Position numbers and translations under genes: made by a program. A DNA stretch of 64,000 nt from Photobacterium alginatilyticum (GTDB lineage Bacteria > Pseudomonadota > Gammaproteobacteria > Enterobacterales > Vibrionaceae), in assembly GCF_009910675.1 (NCBI RefSeq), contig NZ_RSEJ01000006.1, positions 1 through 64,000 on the forward strand, given 5' to 3'. A model generated the notes under the pieces. That model worked only from the letters and a program-made list of their open reading frames with translations. It ran no database searches and had not been told where the DNA came from. Within the stretch, counting starts at the first letter, position 1, and the number at the start of each line of letters is the position of its first letter. Shown piece by piece: positions 45,213-54,756 of the stretch.

Positions 45213-45525
45213 AGTCGTTATTCACAACGATACCGTCTATCTGTGCGGTCAGGTGGGTATCGCCGGGACCAGTGTTGCAGAGCAAACTCTCGAAGCTCTT
45301 CAGCGGGTGGAAACCTTACTGATTGAAGCTGGCAGCGACAGACAACATGTTCTGCAAACAACGGTGTGGCTGGCTGATATGAGCGACTTTGACGAGATGA
45401 ACCATGTTTGGGATCAATGGTTCGGAGAAGGTTTTGCGCCGGCCCGCGCCTGCGGCGAAGCCAAGCTGGCACGCCCGGAACTCAAGGTTGAGCTCATCGT
45501 AACGGCAGCTGTGAAGAAAGACTAA
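45169..45525 (+). CDS. RidA/YjgF family enamine/imine deaminase
   Basis: About 118 residues from ATG 45169, after AAGGAAAG; a longer frame is not plausible. [11 protein letters not shown] near residue 24 and [20 protein letters not shown] near the C terminus hold the conserved Arg (ARPELKVE) and acidic residues of the RidA active site. RidA hydrolyses imines and enamines released when amino acids are oxidised. This fits exactly downstream of an amino-acid dehydrogenase and suggests that the pathway product is a reactive imine. Confidence 0.9.
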   Translation: MTAINRQYTNQRMSKVVIHNDTVYLCGQVGIAGTSVAEQTLEALQRVETLLIEAGSDRQHVLQTTVWLADMSDFDEMNHVWDQWFGEGFAPARACGEAKLARPELKVELIVTAAVKKD

Positions 45526-45563
45526 TTACTGTTTTGTGACACATAGCTGCGCCATATCGCAAA

Positions 45564-45591
45564 ATGAAGGCTCGTTGCCCTGAGCCTTCAT
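45564..45591. terminator. Terminator between RidA and VOC genes
   Basis: ATGAAGGCTC and GAGCCTTCAT form a perfect 10-bp stem with an eight-base loop between convergent genes, followed by CTTAT on the plus strand. Confidence 0.75.
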
Positions 45592-45618
45592 CTTATGTTG
45601 CAGTTACCGCAACAGCAA

Positions 45619-46035
45619 TTAGCGCCCCGCCATCGGATGGCTCGGATCCAGCTGGAGCAAATCCCACAGGTTACCGTACAGATCTTCAAACACGGCCACC
45701 GTGCCATAGTCCTGCTCTTTAGGCTCCCGCACAAACTTTATCCCTTCGGCTTGCATCCTGTTGTAATCACGCCAGAAGTCATCGGTGCTGAGGAATAGAA
45801 ACACCCTGCCGCCGCTCTGGTTGCCAATAAAGGCTTCCTGCTCCGGTTTTGAGGCTTTGGCCAGCAGAATGGTCGCGCCATTTGAGCCCGGAGGAGAAAC
45901 AACAACCCAGCGCTTGTCCTGCTCGGGTTGATAGGTATCTTCCACCAACTCAAACTTCAACTTTTGGGTATAAAACTCAATAGCTTCGTCGTAATCTTTC
46001 ACGACCAGGGCGATGTGAATTAAAGACTGTTTCAC
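45619..46035 (-). CDS. VOC family protein (glyoxalase/dioxygenase superfamily)
   Basis: A 138-residue protein starting at GTG 46035, with AGAGGAG upstream. HIALVVKDYDEAIEFYTQKL begins the first beta-alpha-beta-beta-beta half and GTVAVFEDLYGNLWDLLQ ends the second; the metal-ligand positions (His near residue 7, Glu near 116) appear occupied. The superfamily covers glyoxalase I, fosfomycin-resistance and bleomycin-binding proteins; no specific activity is assigned. Confidence 0.85.
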   Translation of the reverse strand: MKQSLIHIALVVKDYDEAIEFYTQKLKFELVEDTYQPEQDKRWVVVSPPGSNGATILLAKASKPEQEAFIGNQSGGRVFLFLSTDDFWRDYNRMQAEGIKFVREPKEQDYGTVAVFEDLYGNLWDLLQLDPSHPMAGR

Positions 46036-46384
46036 GCTCTACACTCCTCTTGGTGCAACATAGCTTACCGATGATTGAGGGTATCCCAAATTGACTTGGT
46101 TTACAGCGACTAAAATCGCCAGCCAGCTCGACAGCCGACAATTGCAACTGACCAGCAATACCCTGCGGGCATTATCCCGATTTATCACTGTTCGCTATCG
46201 TTCTATCGCTATAAGCACATAAAAAATAAGCCAATATCTCAAAATGTGACCCTAAGCCGGGAAACATGATCCTTCCTACGAGTTACGCCATATTTATATG
46301 CAACTCATGACGCAAATCAACATTCAGTTGCATACTCTAATATATATCTCCACCTTGTTATCAAACACTGCTTATGAGGAAACA
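46036..46384. other. Intergenic region upstream of dcuC-like gene
   Basis: About 350 bases between divergent genes. TATGCAACT at 46297-46305 is repeated as its complement AGTTGCATA at 46326-46334 with a 20-base spacer, 50 bases before the carrier gene, and may be an operator. No good FNR box was seen. Confidence 0.45.
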
Positions 46385-47779
46385 ATGAGCATATTTATCT
46401 CCATATTGGTTGTATCCATAGTCGGATTCGCCATTCTGAAAAAGTATAACGCGATCGCCACCTTATTCTTGGGGGCGGCGGTATTAATGGCAGTCTGCGC
46501 CGCGATGGGATTACCCGTTATTCCCGAAGCAAAATCCAGTGGTAATGCCTGGCTGGATATTTTTGAATCAATGAACTTAATGTTCAACAATCGTTTCGGC
46601 GGCATGGGGCTGATCCTCTTTGCCTTGTTGGCTTACGCCCGCTATATGACCTACATCGGTGCCAACGACATTGTTATCAACAATGCGCTCAGGCTACTGG
46701 GCGGTATCAACAAACCCTACCTGCTACTGGCCGTAACGTTTCTTATCGGTAGCTTTATCTCGCTGGCAGGATTCGGGGCAACCAGCCTCGCGGTATTGCT
46801 GATGTCGACACTGTTCCCGGTGCTAAATGCACTAGGACTGCCAGCAATTTCGATTGCTGCAGCGATTGCGACCACAGCCACCATCAGCTTCTCGCCACTG
46901 GCTGTCGACTCGGTGATTGCGGCAGAAAATGTTGGTATGTCGGTTGAAATCTACACCCTGAAATATCAAATCCCTTTGGCTATCCCAAGTATGCTGGCCA
47001 TGGCTGCTGCCCACTACTTCTGGCAACAGTACATGGACAAAAAAGAAGGCTTGCTACAGCAAGGCAGCAGCATGAAAGTTAACCTCAATAATGTCGATGT
47101 GAAGACATCAGAGATTGAAGGCAAGGCACCAGGCTTTTACGGCTGGCTACCTATGCTGCCGATTATTGTCCTGGTCGTGACCAGTGGCGAGCTGGGCCTG
47201 GTTGAAGGTGTCACCATGAACATCGGCACCATTGCCATCCTTTGTCTGTTTACGGCAATGGCGCTTGAAGCCATTCGCCACCGCAGCGGCCGTACCGCGA
47301 TGGAAGGTATGAGTGCGATTGTCAAAGGGATGGAAGATGCCCTGCCGGTAGTCTTGATTTTGGTAGGTGCCGGTGTCTTTGCCCAGGGCCTAAAGGCTAT
47401 CGGTGCCATCAATTTGCTGATTGAAACCGCCTCGCAAGTCGGCTTCGGTGCGACGGCAATGATGCTGGCACTCGTCGGCCTGACAGGTGCCGTGGCATTC
47501 CTGACCGGTTCGGGCAACGCGGCATTCTATGCGTTCGTTGAGCTGATCCCGAAAATTGCTGACGGCATGGGTATCAACGGTGTCTACCTGGTGATGCCAA
47601 TGCAGCAGGCATCCAATGCCTGTCGCGCCATGTCACCGGTTGCCGGGGTAATCGTTGCTTCATCCGGTATGGCAAAAGTCTCGCCGTTCGATCTGATCAA
47701 ACGCACGATTCCGCCAATCACATTCGGTCTGGCAGTTAACATCATCCTGAGTATTATCTTCCTGCCACTGGCAGTCTAG
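46385..47779 (+). CDS. dcuC: C4-dicarboxylate carrier, DcuC family
   Basis: About 464 residues from ATG 46385, after GAGGAAA; the frame from 46298 is not a likely start. Twelve or so membrane helices and the pattern FVGNNRFGG-like FNNRFGGMGLILFALLAYARY match DcuC/YfcC carriers, as does LTGSGNAAFYAFVELIPKIA. E. coli DcuC (461 residues) exports succinate and exchanges C4-dicarboxylates under anaerobic conditions. A strong terminator follows. Substrate specificity is inferred from the family. Confidence 0.8.
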   Translation: MSIFISILVVSIVGFAILKKYNAIATLFLGAAVLMAVCAAMGLPVIPEAKSSGNAWLDIFESMNLMFNNRFGGMGLILFALLAYARYMTYIGANDIVINNALRLLGGINKPYLLLAVTFLIGSFISLAGFGATSLAVLLMSTLFPVLNALGLPAISIAAAIATTATISFSPLAVDSVIAAENVGMSVEIYTLKYQIPLAIPSMLAMAAAHYFWQQYMDKKEGLLQQGSSMKVNLNNVDVKTSEIEGKAPGFYGWLPMLPIIVLVVTSGELGLVEGVTMNIGTIAILCLFTAMALEAIRHRSGRTAMEGMSAIVKGMEDALPVVLILVGAGVFAQGLKAIGAINLLIETASQVGFGATAMMLALVGLTGAVAFLTGSGNAAFYAFVELIPKIADGMGINGVYLVMPMQQASNACRAMSPVAGVIVASSGMAKVSPFDLIKRTIPPITFGLAVNIILSIIFLPLAV

Positions 47780-47787
47780 CCATAATA

Positions 47788-47824
47788 AAAAGCCTGATCC
47801 CCATGTTATGGGGATCAGGCTTTT
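47788..47824. terminator. Strong bidirectional terminator
   Basis: AAAAGCCTGATCCCCAT and its exact complement are separated by GTT: a 17-bp perfect stem with A and T ends, between the dcuC-like gene and the convergent ABC genes. Confidence 0.93.
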
Positions 47825-47876
47825 GAGTCTCCGGCTTTATTGCGAAGCGTCGGCATTGCTACCGAAGCTTCCTTTG

Positions 47877-49631
47877 CTAAGTCATCAACACGCCATTCTG
47901 GGCAGACCACAATTCCTGATATAGCCCCTCCTGCTTAAGCAACTCATCATGACACCCTCGCTGAACCAGCTGCCCATTATCGAGCACCAAAATCTGGTCG
48001 GCATCCCGAATAGTACTCAGGCGATGGGCTATCATAATCACGGTTTTATCTTTCACCAGTTCGGATAACGCTTGCTGGATATAGTGCTGAGTAATGGCAT
48101 CGACAGAGGCTGTGGCTTCATCAAGCAAGATGATTGGCGCATCTTTCAACAGTGCCCGCGCAATAGAAAGTCGCTGCCTTTCACCACCAGACAAGCTGGC
48201 TCCACTCTCACCAATATGTGTCTGATAGCCTGCCGGTAACCGGTTAATAAACTCTTCGCAATGTGCCATTTCACAAGCTGCAAACACATCTTCATCGCTG
48301 GCCGACGGCCGACCAATGCGCACATTGTCCATAATGGTGCCGTCAAATAACTGCACCTGCTGGAACACCATGCTGATGTGCTGGTAAAGCCCTTCAGAAC
48401 CCAGCGCCTTGACGTCTTTACCCCCAACTCTGATAGTGCCCAGGTCCGGATCATAAAAACGTGCCAGCAGGTTCATCACGGTGCTCTTGCCGCTACCGGA
48501 TGGCCCGACAATCGCCGTCACGGCCTGATGCCGAGCCATAAAGCTCATGTTATGCAGAACTGGCGTCGACTCATAACCAAAACTCACATCCTCAAAACAG
48601 ACTGAATACTCGTTGATCTCTGCGGCTTGCTCAGGTTCACTCAACAATACCTCATCATATAGCCCTTGCAGCTTTCCTTCACACTGCACTGCATAACGGA
48701 GTATGGTCAGATGCTGGCCCATTTCGAGCAGGGGAGAGATCACGCGATGGGCTAGCAGCATAAACAGCAGCAACGTCAACGGGCTCGCGCTACCGGCGTC
48801 TATCTTATTCGCAGCAATCAGGAAAAACACCACCAACCCGAGCTCAAGCAACAGCCGGTAGAGCACAACCGGGACGGCCCCCCACTGCTCAACCTTAATC
48901 GACATACGGATCATCTCATCGAAATGACGATAAAGCTTGCCCAGCCATAGCTCAGCGCGATGATAGAGCCTCAACGTCTTGATGCCGCTAACAAACTCAA
49001 CAATCAGACCCGATGTATCGCGATACACCGCTTGTTTATCCTGGCTCATCCGGACAAACAGCTTGCGTGTCGCCTGCAGCACCCAGAACGCAAACGGCAT
49101 GCCGATAATCAGGCTAAGTGCCAGCTGCCAGTCAACCCACATCAAACCCGCCACCAACACCACGGGGATCAGTAAGGTCGTCAGTACCTCAATCACCAAA
49201 TGGGTGAAAATGTTTTCGATCCGCAACACATCGTCAGTCACCATATCGGTCAGCTGACCGGTACGATAACGATACAGTGCGCCCAGCGGCAACTGATGCA
49301 CCCGATCAAGCAGCTTCTCCCGGTATCCCCCCATGATCGAATAGCTACCGAGAAAGCTATTTTTCTGTCCGTGTATCGCACAAAATAACTGAAGAGCAAA
49401 AATACCCACCAGCAATGCCGTTACCATGACGATCGAAGGCGTCACCTCACCACTGCCACCAACGTCAGCCATCAATACCGCCTGCAGCCACCAGAAACAG
49501 ACCAACATCGGCAGCACATCCAACAAACACTCGGCAATACGCCACATCATTCCGCTGAACAGCTGTGAAGATGACCGCTCACTGCGTTGAATCACCCGCA
49601 GAATAACGCTCCAAATACTATCAACCTTCAT
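47877..49631 (-). CDS. ABC half-transporter, YbtQ/Irp7-like
   Basis: A 584-residue half-transporter: an N-terminal six-helix membrane domain and a C-terminal ATPase. ATG 49631, with GGAG eight bases upstream, lies inside the end of the previous gene, an 11-base overlap; the longer frame is an artefact. Walker A is GPSGSGKST, the signature LSGGERQRLSIARALL and Walker B IILLDEATASVD. In yersiniabactin systems two such proteins move the siderophore or its iron complex across the inner membrane. Here it forms a pair with the preceding gene and diverges from the biosynthesis genes. Confidence 0.88.
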   Translation of the reverse strand: MKVDSIWSVILRVIQRSERSSSQLFSGMMWRIAECLLDVLPMLVCFWWLQAVLMADVGGSGEVTPSIVMVTALLVGIFALQLFCAIHGQKNSFLGSYSIMGGYREKLLDRVHQLPLGALYRYRTGQLTDMVTDDVLRIENIFTHLVIEVLTTLLIPVVLVAGLMWVDWQLALSLIIGMPFAFWVLQATRKLFVRMSQDKQAVYRDTSGLIVEFVSGIKTLRLYHRAELWLGKLYRHFDEMIRMSIKVEQWGAVPVVLYRLLLELGLVVFFLIAANKIDAGSASPLTLLLFMLLAHRVISPLLEMGQHLTILRYAVQCEGKLQGLYDEVLLSEPEQAAEINEYSVCFEDVSFGYESTPVLHNMSFMARHQAVTAIVGPSGSGKSTVMNLLARFYDPDLGTIRVGGKDVKALGSEGLYQHISMVFQQVQLFDGTIMDNVRIGRPSASDEDVFAACEMAHCEEFINRLPAGYQTHIGESGASLSGGERQRLSIARALLKDAPIILLDEATASVDAITQHYIQQALSELVKDKTVIMIAHRLSTIRDADQILVLDNGQLVQRGCHDELLKQEGLYQELWSAQNGVLMT

Positions 49632-51438
49632 AAGCCATCTCCTTTTCAGCGGTTTGGCGTTTAACAGCACCGATAGACCAATCGTCACTGTCATTTTGCA
49701 GTTGCCAGATCTGCCGGTAGTAGTCGCTGGTATCCAGAAGGTGAGCATGGCTACCCTGTGACTGAATGAGTCCGTCTTCAATGATGCCGATAAGATCAGC
49801 ACTTTCAAGACCGTACGTACGATGGGCAATCACCAGCACCGTCTTCTCCGGATAGTGCTTTTTCAATGCGTGATAGAAGGCTTTTTGGGTCAGGCTGTCG
49901 GCAAAGGCTGTTGCCTCATCAAGTACCAAGATAGGCGTATCGGCGAGCAACGCCCGAGCCAATGCGATGCGCTGTTTTTCTCCGCCAGACAGGCGAACAC
50001 CCTGCTCCTGCAGTTGCGTATCGTAACCTTCCGGCAAGCGTTGAATCAGTTCCTGCGCTTGTGCCACGGTGACGGCTTGGTGCATGTCTTGCTCGGAAAT
50101 ACCGTCACGAGCCAGTTGCAGGTTGTCTCGAATTGTCCCTTTGAACAAAAACACATCCTGCGAAGCTACAGCAATCAGTGACGCGCGCTGTTGGTTATCC
50201 AATGACGAGACTGGCACCCCGTTGATCTGCACTTCGCCGCTATCAGGTACCAGCAAACCTGCCAGCAACTGGGCCAGAGTCGATTTTCCGCCACCGGATC
50301 GCCCCATCAGTACTGTGGTCGTCCCCGGTGCCAGGATCAGGTTAATCCCCTTCAGCACCGGCAGATCACCGTAGCCAAACGAAACATCTCTAAATGTCAC
50401 TTGCAAAGGTGTCTCCAGTACCGTCGATAGTGATGCACTCTCGGTCGCAGGCGCTGCCATGATCGGGGCAAGTCGTTTAACCCCGGCCAGCACCTCTTTA
50501 ATTTCAGTGAAAAAATGGCTGACCTTAAGCAAGGGGCGTAGCATTCCGGCCCCAAGCAGTACCGCCATCAGTACATCGAGCAAACGCACTTCACCTGCCT
50601 GATAGAGCATCATCGCAACGGGCAAAATCACCAGCAGGTTTGCCCCCAGCAAGCAGGTAAACAACGCCCACCTGGGCACAGTTACCTTGGTAATCTTCGC
50701 CACCATGCCATAATACCGGTCGAGACTGTCCATCATCGCTTTAAAGCGACGGCTGTCTTGCTGAAACAGTTTCATCACCGGCATGTTACGCAGGTACTCT
50801 ACCGTAGTGCTATTGAGGTTCACCGATGCCTGATGATATTCGTCATAGAGTTGATCCATTCCTCGCATCACCAGCATTGAACTGAGTACCGCCAGCGGCG
50901 CAACCAACAAACTAGCCAGTGCCAGACGCCAGTCCACCCAAAGCAAATAGCCGGTCACCACCACCGGACCAATGGCCGACACCGACACTTCTACCGTATG
51001 GTGGGCAACGAAGTTCTCCACCCGCTCGACATCCTGGAGCACAGCCAGCTTCAACTGGCCGGAATGGTACTTTTGCAGCCAATGAACCGGTGCCCAGGCT
51101 AAGCGAGTTACAAGAAGGCGGCGGGTATGAGTCAGAATACCAAATGCAGCCTTATGGCTTAGCCCGTACGCCAGCGCATACACCATTGTCTTTGCCACCA
51201 GAGCCACCAAGATCCATAACGCCGAGTGATAGAGCGCAGTTGTCAGTTCAAGGGCAGAAAGATCATGCTGATAGTATCCGAGCACGGCTTCCATTGCCTG
51301 AAAAATAAGCCAGAAAGGCAGTAACTCGAGCAGCGCGGCAAAGCAGGTAAATATCATCGAGGCAGAAAGGCACCCTTGCTGAACCTTTACCATTCGCCAT
51401 AAGGTCAGCCAGCCAGTGTCATCTTCCAAATTAGACAT
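49621..51438 (-). CDS. ABC half-transporter, YbtP/Irp6-like
   Basis: About 605 residues. ATG 51438 is preferred because AAGGA lies nine bases before it; an ATG nine bases upstream touches that site. A membrane domain of about 330 residues precedes an ATPase with Walker A MGRSGGGKST, signature LSGGEKQRIALARALL and Walker B ILVLDEATAFAD. It forms an overlapping pair with the next gene. The two are divergent from the aryl-AMP ligase with a 238-base shared regulatory region, the arrangement of ybtP/Q relative to ybt biosynthesis. Whether they import or export the siderophore is not settled by sequence. Confidence 0.88.
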   Translation of the reverse strand: MSNLEDDTGWLTLWRMVKVQQGCLSASMIFTCFAALLELLPFWLIFQAMEAVLGYYQHDLSALELTTALYHSALWILVALVAKTMVYALAYGLSHKAAFGILTHTRRLLVTRLAWAPVHWLQKYHSGQLKLAVLQDVERVENFVAHHTVEVSVSAIGPVVVTGYLLWVDWRLALASLLVAPLAVLSSMLVMRGMDQLYDEYHQASVNLNSTTVEYLRNMPVMKLFQQDSRRFKAMMDSLDRYYGMVAKITKVTVPRWALFTCLLGANLLVILPVAMMLYQAGEVRLLDVLMAVLLGAGMLRPLLKVSHFFTEIKEVLAGVKRLAPIMAAPATESASLSTVLETPLQVTFRDVSFGYGDLPVLKGINLILAPGTTTVLMGRSGGGKSTLAQLLAGLLVPDSGEVQINGVPVSSLDNQQRASLIAVASQDVFLFKGTIRDNLQLARDGISEQDMHQAVTVAQAQELIQRLPEGYDTQLQEQGVRLSGGEKQRIALARALLADTPILVLDEATAFADSLTQKAFYHALKKHYPEKTVLVIAHRTYGLESADLIGIIEDGLIQSQGSHAHLLDTSDYYRQIWQLQNDSDDWSIGAVKRQTAEKEMAYEG

Positions 51439-51568
51439 AGTCGTCATTCCTTCACAACAACAGGAAACAATCCGACAGATAATAAATTTCCACCTGACCT
51501 CAAGCTACCCAGATCAGTAGCCGTCTACCCTAATCGGATCAATGGGTTAAAGAATAAGGAGAACTCAA

Positions 51569-51595
51569 CCCGATACGGGCATTTCTATCCCGATA
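51569..51595. promoter_or_regulatory. Direct repeats, possible AraC-type regulator site
   Basis: CCCGATA occurs at 51569-51575 and again at 51589-51595, 20 bases apart, about two helical turns. AraC-type activators such as YbtA use direct repeats of this kind in siderophore loci. No araC gene is in the window, so this is a speculative match. Confidence 0.3.
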
Positions 51596-51637
51596 GGAGT
51601 GGCTGAGCCTCGTGACTTTTTCTACCCTCACCAGCCT

Positions 51638-51656
51638 GCAAATAGAAATCATTATC
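51638..51656 (+). promoter_or_regulatory. Fur box before the siderophore biosynthesis genes
   Basis: GCAAATAGAAATCATTATC matches 14 of 19 positions of GATAATGATAATCATTATC, with a perfect right half. It ends 20 bases before the ATG at 51677, near the transcription start, so Fur-Fe would block the biosynthesis genes. Confidence 0.7.
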
Positions 51657-51676
51657 AACAACAAAGAAGGGCTGGC

Positions 51677-53302
51677 ATGGCTACAGAAAAGAATGAGTCT
51701 GACTTCTTCGCGGCACTGGCTGACGCTAAGCAGTCATATATTGACGACGGGTTAATGAAACCCCGGACGCTATGGCAATGTCTCGAAAACTGGGCAAGAG
51801 ACTATCATCAGCACACCGCTCTGGTTGATGGCGATGAACGCCTAAGCTACCAAGCACTCAAAAAGAGTGCAGAGCAAGTTGCCGCCGGACTGCAGCAGCA
51901 AGGCATTGGCGCCGGGGACACGGTGCTTGTACAGCTTCCAAACAGCAACCATTTTGTTGTTCTGTGCTTTGCATTATTTCGCATTGGCGCCTGGCCGATT
52001 ATGGCCATGCCCGCCCATCGGGAAAAAGACATTAACGCCCTGTGTCAGCAGGCCCAACCAGTCGCCTATGTGGTGCCGGATAGCTTCTTAGGTTTTAACT
52101 ACCAGGTGCTGGCCGATCATATCTCACAGCAACACCCTTGCATCCGAACTGTCATCGTTGACGGCAAAAGTAAAAACCACTTCACCTTCGATCAACTTCA
52201 CAGCTCTCGCCCCCTTGCAACTGAAACCCCGCAGCCCGGCCCAACCGATGTCGCTTTGCTGCTACTCTCTGGAGGAACCACCGGTACTCCGAAACTGATC
52301 CCGCGTACCCATGCCGATTACGCCTTCAATGCCATAGAATCTGCCAAGGTATGTGGAATGAGCTCGCAAAGTGTCTACCTTGCTGCCCTGCCGGTCAGCC
52401 ATAACTTTCCGCTGGCCTGTCCGGGCATTCTCGGCACCCTTAGTGTCGGCGGTAAAGTTGTGATGGCCAAAACAGCTGGTGACGATGAGGCCTTTGCCTT
52501 AATTGAACAAGAGAAAGTCACCATCACAGCTCTGGTTCCACCACTTGCCAAGCTCTGGCTGGAAGCCAAAGAGTGGGACGAAACCGATATTTCAAGCCTG
52601 CAGGTATTACAGATCGGCGGCTCGCGACTTGAAGAGAAAGTAGCCCGCCAAATCACCCCAACTCTTGGATGCCAGTTGCAACAAGTCTTTGGCATGGCCG
52701 AAGGATTGCTATGCTACACCCGCCTTGGCGACGATATCGAAACCGTAGCAACAACACAGGGCAAGCCCCTATCTACTGCCGATCAAATCCGGATCCTGGC
52801 CCCTGACGGCAGCCCGGCCGCCCCGGGAGAAGCCGGTGAGCTGCTCACCAAAGGCCCCTACACCATCAAGGGCTATTATCTGGCCGAAGAACACAACAAG
52901 AAAGCCTTCACCCAGGAAGGGTTCTACCAATCCGGTGATTTAGTCCGCCAGACAGCCAATGGTTACCTGATAGTAGAAGGACGGCTAAAAGAGCAAATAA
53001 ACCGCGCCGGAGAGAAAATTGCGATTGCCGAGATTGAAGAGCTTCTGGCCGAGCATCCGGATGTGATTGACTGCGTTCTCATCCCGGTACCGGATGAACG
53101 ACTGGGTGAACGCAGCTGTGCCTTTGTGATCAGCGATAACCCGGCATGCGATCTACAGCAAGTCCAACAGTTTCTGACCCAACACGGGTTACCCCGCTAC
53201 AAACAGCCCGACCAGCTTGAACACATAGCCATGTGGCCACTGACTACGGTCGGCAAAGTCAACAAACAGGCACTAAACCAACTTGCCATTGAAAACGACT
53301 AA
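51677..53302 (+). CDS. Salicyl-AMP/2,3-DHB-AMP ligase (YbtE/EntE family)
   Basis: A 541-residue stand-alone adenylation enzyme that activates an aryl acid and loads it on the ArCP of the NRPS. ATG 51677 is chosen because AGAAGG precedes it and because the longer frame from GTG 51599 would run through the Fur box. Motifs: LLLSGGTTGTPKLIPRTHAD (phosphate loop), FGMAEGLLCYTRLGDD (A5), YQSGDLVRQTANGYLIVEGR (A7/A8) and a C-terminal Lys in VGKVNKQAL (A10). The following salicylate synthase gene makes salicylate the likely substrate, as for YbtE and PchD, rather than 2,3-dihydroxybenzoate. Confidence 0.9.
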   Translation: MATEKNESDFFAALADAKQSYIDDGLMKPRTLWQCLENWARDYHQHTALVDGDERLSYQALKKSAEQVAAGLQQQGIGAGDTVLVQLPNSNHFVVLCFALFRIGAWPIMAMPAHREKDINALCQQAQPVAYVVPDSFLGFNYQVLADHISQQHPCIRTVIVDGKSKNHFTFDQLHSSRPLATETPQPGPTDVALLLLSGGTTGTPKLIPRTHADYAFNAIESAKVCGMSSQSVYLAALPVSHNFPLACPGILGTLSVGGKVVMAKTAGDDEAFALIEQEKVTITALVPPLAKLWLEAKEWDETDISSLQVLQIGGSRLEEKVARQITPTLGCQLQQVFGMAEGLLCYTRLGDDIETVATTQGKPLSTADQIRILAPDGSPAAPGEAGELLTKGPYTIKGYYLAEEHNKKAFTQEGFYQSGDLVRQTANGYLIVEGRLKEQINRAGEKIAIAEIEELLAEHPDVIDCVLIPVPDERLGERSCAFVISDNPACDLQQVQQFLTQHGLPRYKQPDQLEHIAMWPLTTVGKVNKQALNQLAIEND

Positions 53303-53358
53303 CCAGGATGGACAGCCACGCATTGTGCCAACATTTTCATTATCGACAGGGTTCCCAC

Positions 53359-54756
53359 ATGATCAGTTACATTGAGCGCAAACTCTACATTCAAACACCA
53401 GCGATAGACTTATTGATGGCAATCGCCCGCAGCGGCTTATACGCCAACTACACCCTCTATGAGCAACCCCATGAGTGGGCCATGGCCCTGGGCAATCTGG
53501 CATCGATTCGGGCAACAGCCGATACTGTGACACTATTCTCTGAAGAGCAGTACCAACGTTTTAGCCGCCCACGCCTGAGTGATGCCATTGCTGAGGCCAC
53601 TGCTGCCTTACCGGTGAAAGACTGGCGTCTCTACGGCAGTGCCCAATTCGAACTGTCCCACATTTTCCATGGTGTCGAGTCCACCCGTATTGCGACCGAC
53701 CAACCCCTGCTGGAGCTGTTCGTCCCTCAGTGCGAAATCCGTATCGAACAACAGCACCTATTGCTACGAGCAGCGACTCCGCAGAAGCTGGAAGCCCTGC
53801 AACACCTTATCGAACAGATTGATGCCAATCCGCCCCGACCATCAGTCAATCAAGCAACATTGGCCTACCAAAACATTGCCGCTTACCGTCAAGACCAATA
53901 CCAGCAGGCAGTACAACAAGCGGTACTGGATATAAAAGAACATCGATATCAGAAAGTCATCATGTCACGCCAGATCCCGCTCAAGCAGCCGGTCGATATT
54001 CTGGAAAGCTACCAGACCGGCCGGCGTAACAATACTCCGGCTCGATCTTTCATCTATAGCCAGGGCGGCTTTATGGCCGCAGGCTTCAGCCCGGAAACGG
54101 TGGTGGAAGTAGGCGCCGATCGCTGGGTCAGCACCCAGCCACTGGCCGGTACGCGCGCCATCGGTGCTAATGAGACAGAAGAGGCCCGTCTGAAAGCAGA
54201 GCTACTGGCGGATACCAAAGAAATTGCCGAGCATGCGGTATCAGTCAAGCTGGCGATTGAAGAACTGGAATCGGTCTGTGATACCAATAGCCTGTCAGTA
54301 AGCGAGTTTATGGCAATCCGCCGACGAGGCTCGGTTCAGCACCTGGCGTCCCGGGTCAAGGGCCAACTGGCCGAGGGGAAACACTGCTGGGATGCTTTTG
54401 AGGCTCTGTTCCCGGCCGTTACCGCCTCCGGTATCCCTAAACAGCCGGCCATCGAAGCTATCCAGCGCCTTGAGCCCCAAAACCGTGGACTGTACAGCGG
54501 ATGCGTCATGATTGCCGACAGTCAAGGCGCCATGGACGCCGCCCTGGTTCTGCGTTCCATCTATCACCAGCACAACCAGCAATGGCTCCAGGCCGGTGCC
54601 GGTATTGTCGACCAATCAAAGCCTGAGCGCGAGCTAGAAGAAACCATTGAAAAACTAACTTGCATCATGACCCACCTTGTCGGCCAGGCAGAAGCCGCAA
54701 CCAACAGTGGCTCAGAGAACGCAGCTGACCTGGACAAGGAACTGGAGACCCACTAA
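53359..54756 (+). CDS. Salicylate synthase (Irp9/YbtS family)
   Basis: About 465 residues from ATG 53359, preceded by AGGG; the ATG at 53308 has a poorer site. The chorismate-binding fold is visible from IMSRQIPLKQPVDILESYQT, GFSPETVVEVG, STQPLAGTRAIGANETEEAR and KPERELEETIEKLT. These belong to MbtI/Irp9/YbtS enzymes, which convert chorismate to salicylate and pyruvate without a separate lyase. No pyruvate lyase gene (pchB) is present, in agreement. Slightly longer than YbtS (434). Its stop overlaps the NRPS start by one base (TAATG). Confidence 0.9.
   Translation: MISYIERKLYIQTPAIDLLMAIARSGLYANYTLYEQPHEWAMALGNLASIRATADTVTLFSEEQYQRFSRPRLSDAIAEATAALPVKDWRLYGSAQFELSHIFHGVESTRIATDQPLLELFVPQCEIRIEQQHLLLRAATPQKLEALQHLIEQIDANPPRPSVNQATLAYQNIAAYRQDQYQQAVQQAVLDIKEHRYQKVIMSRQIPLKQPVDILESYQTGRRNNTPARSFIYSQGGFMAAGFSPETVVEVGADRWVSTQPLAGTRAIGANETEEARLKAELLADTKEIAEHAVSVKLAIEELESVCDTNSLSVSEFMAIRRRGSVQHLASRVKGQLAEGKHCWDAFEALFPAVTASGIPKQPAIEAIQRLEPQNRGLYSGCVMIADSQGAMDAALVLRSIYHQHNQQWLQAGAGIVDQSKPERELEETIEKLTCIMTHLVGQAEAATNSGSENAADLDKELETH

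Noticed and set aside
49632..49829. Extended N terminus of the YbtQ-like protein
   Set aside because: It reads through the end of the upstream ABC gene in another frame; ATG 49631 has GGAG at the right distance.
51599..51676. N-terminal extension of the aryl-AMP ligase from GTG 51599
   Set aside because: It would translate through the Fur box and lacks family similarity; ATG 51677 has a proper ribosome site.
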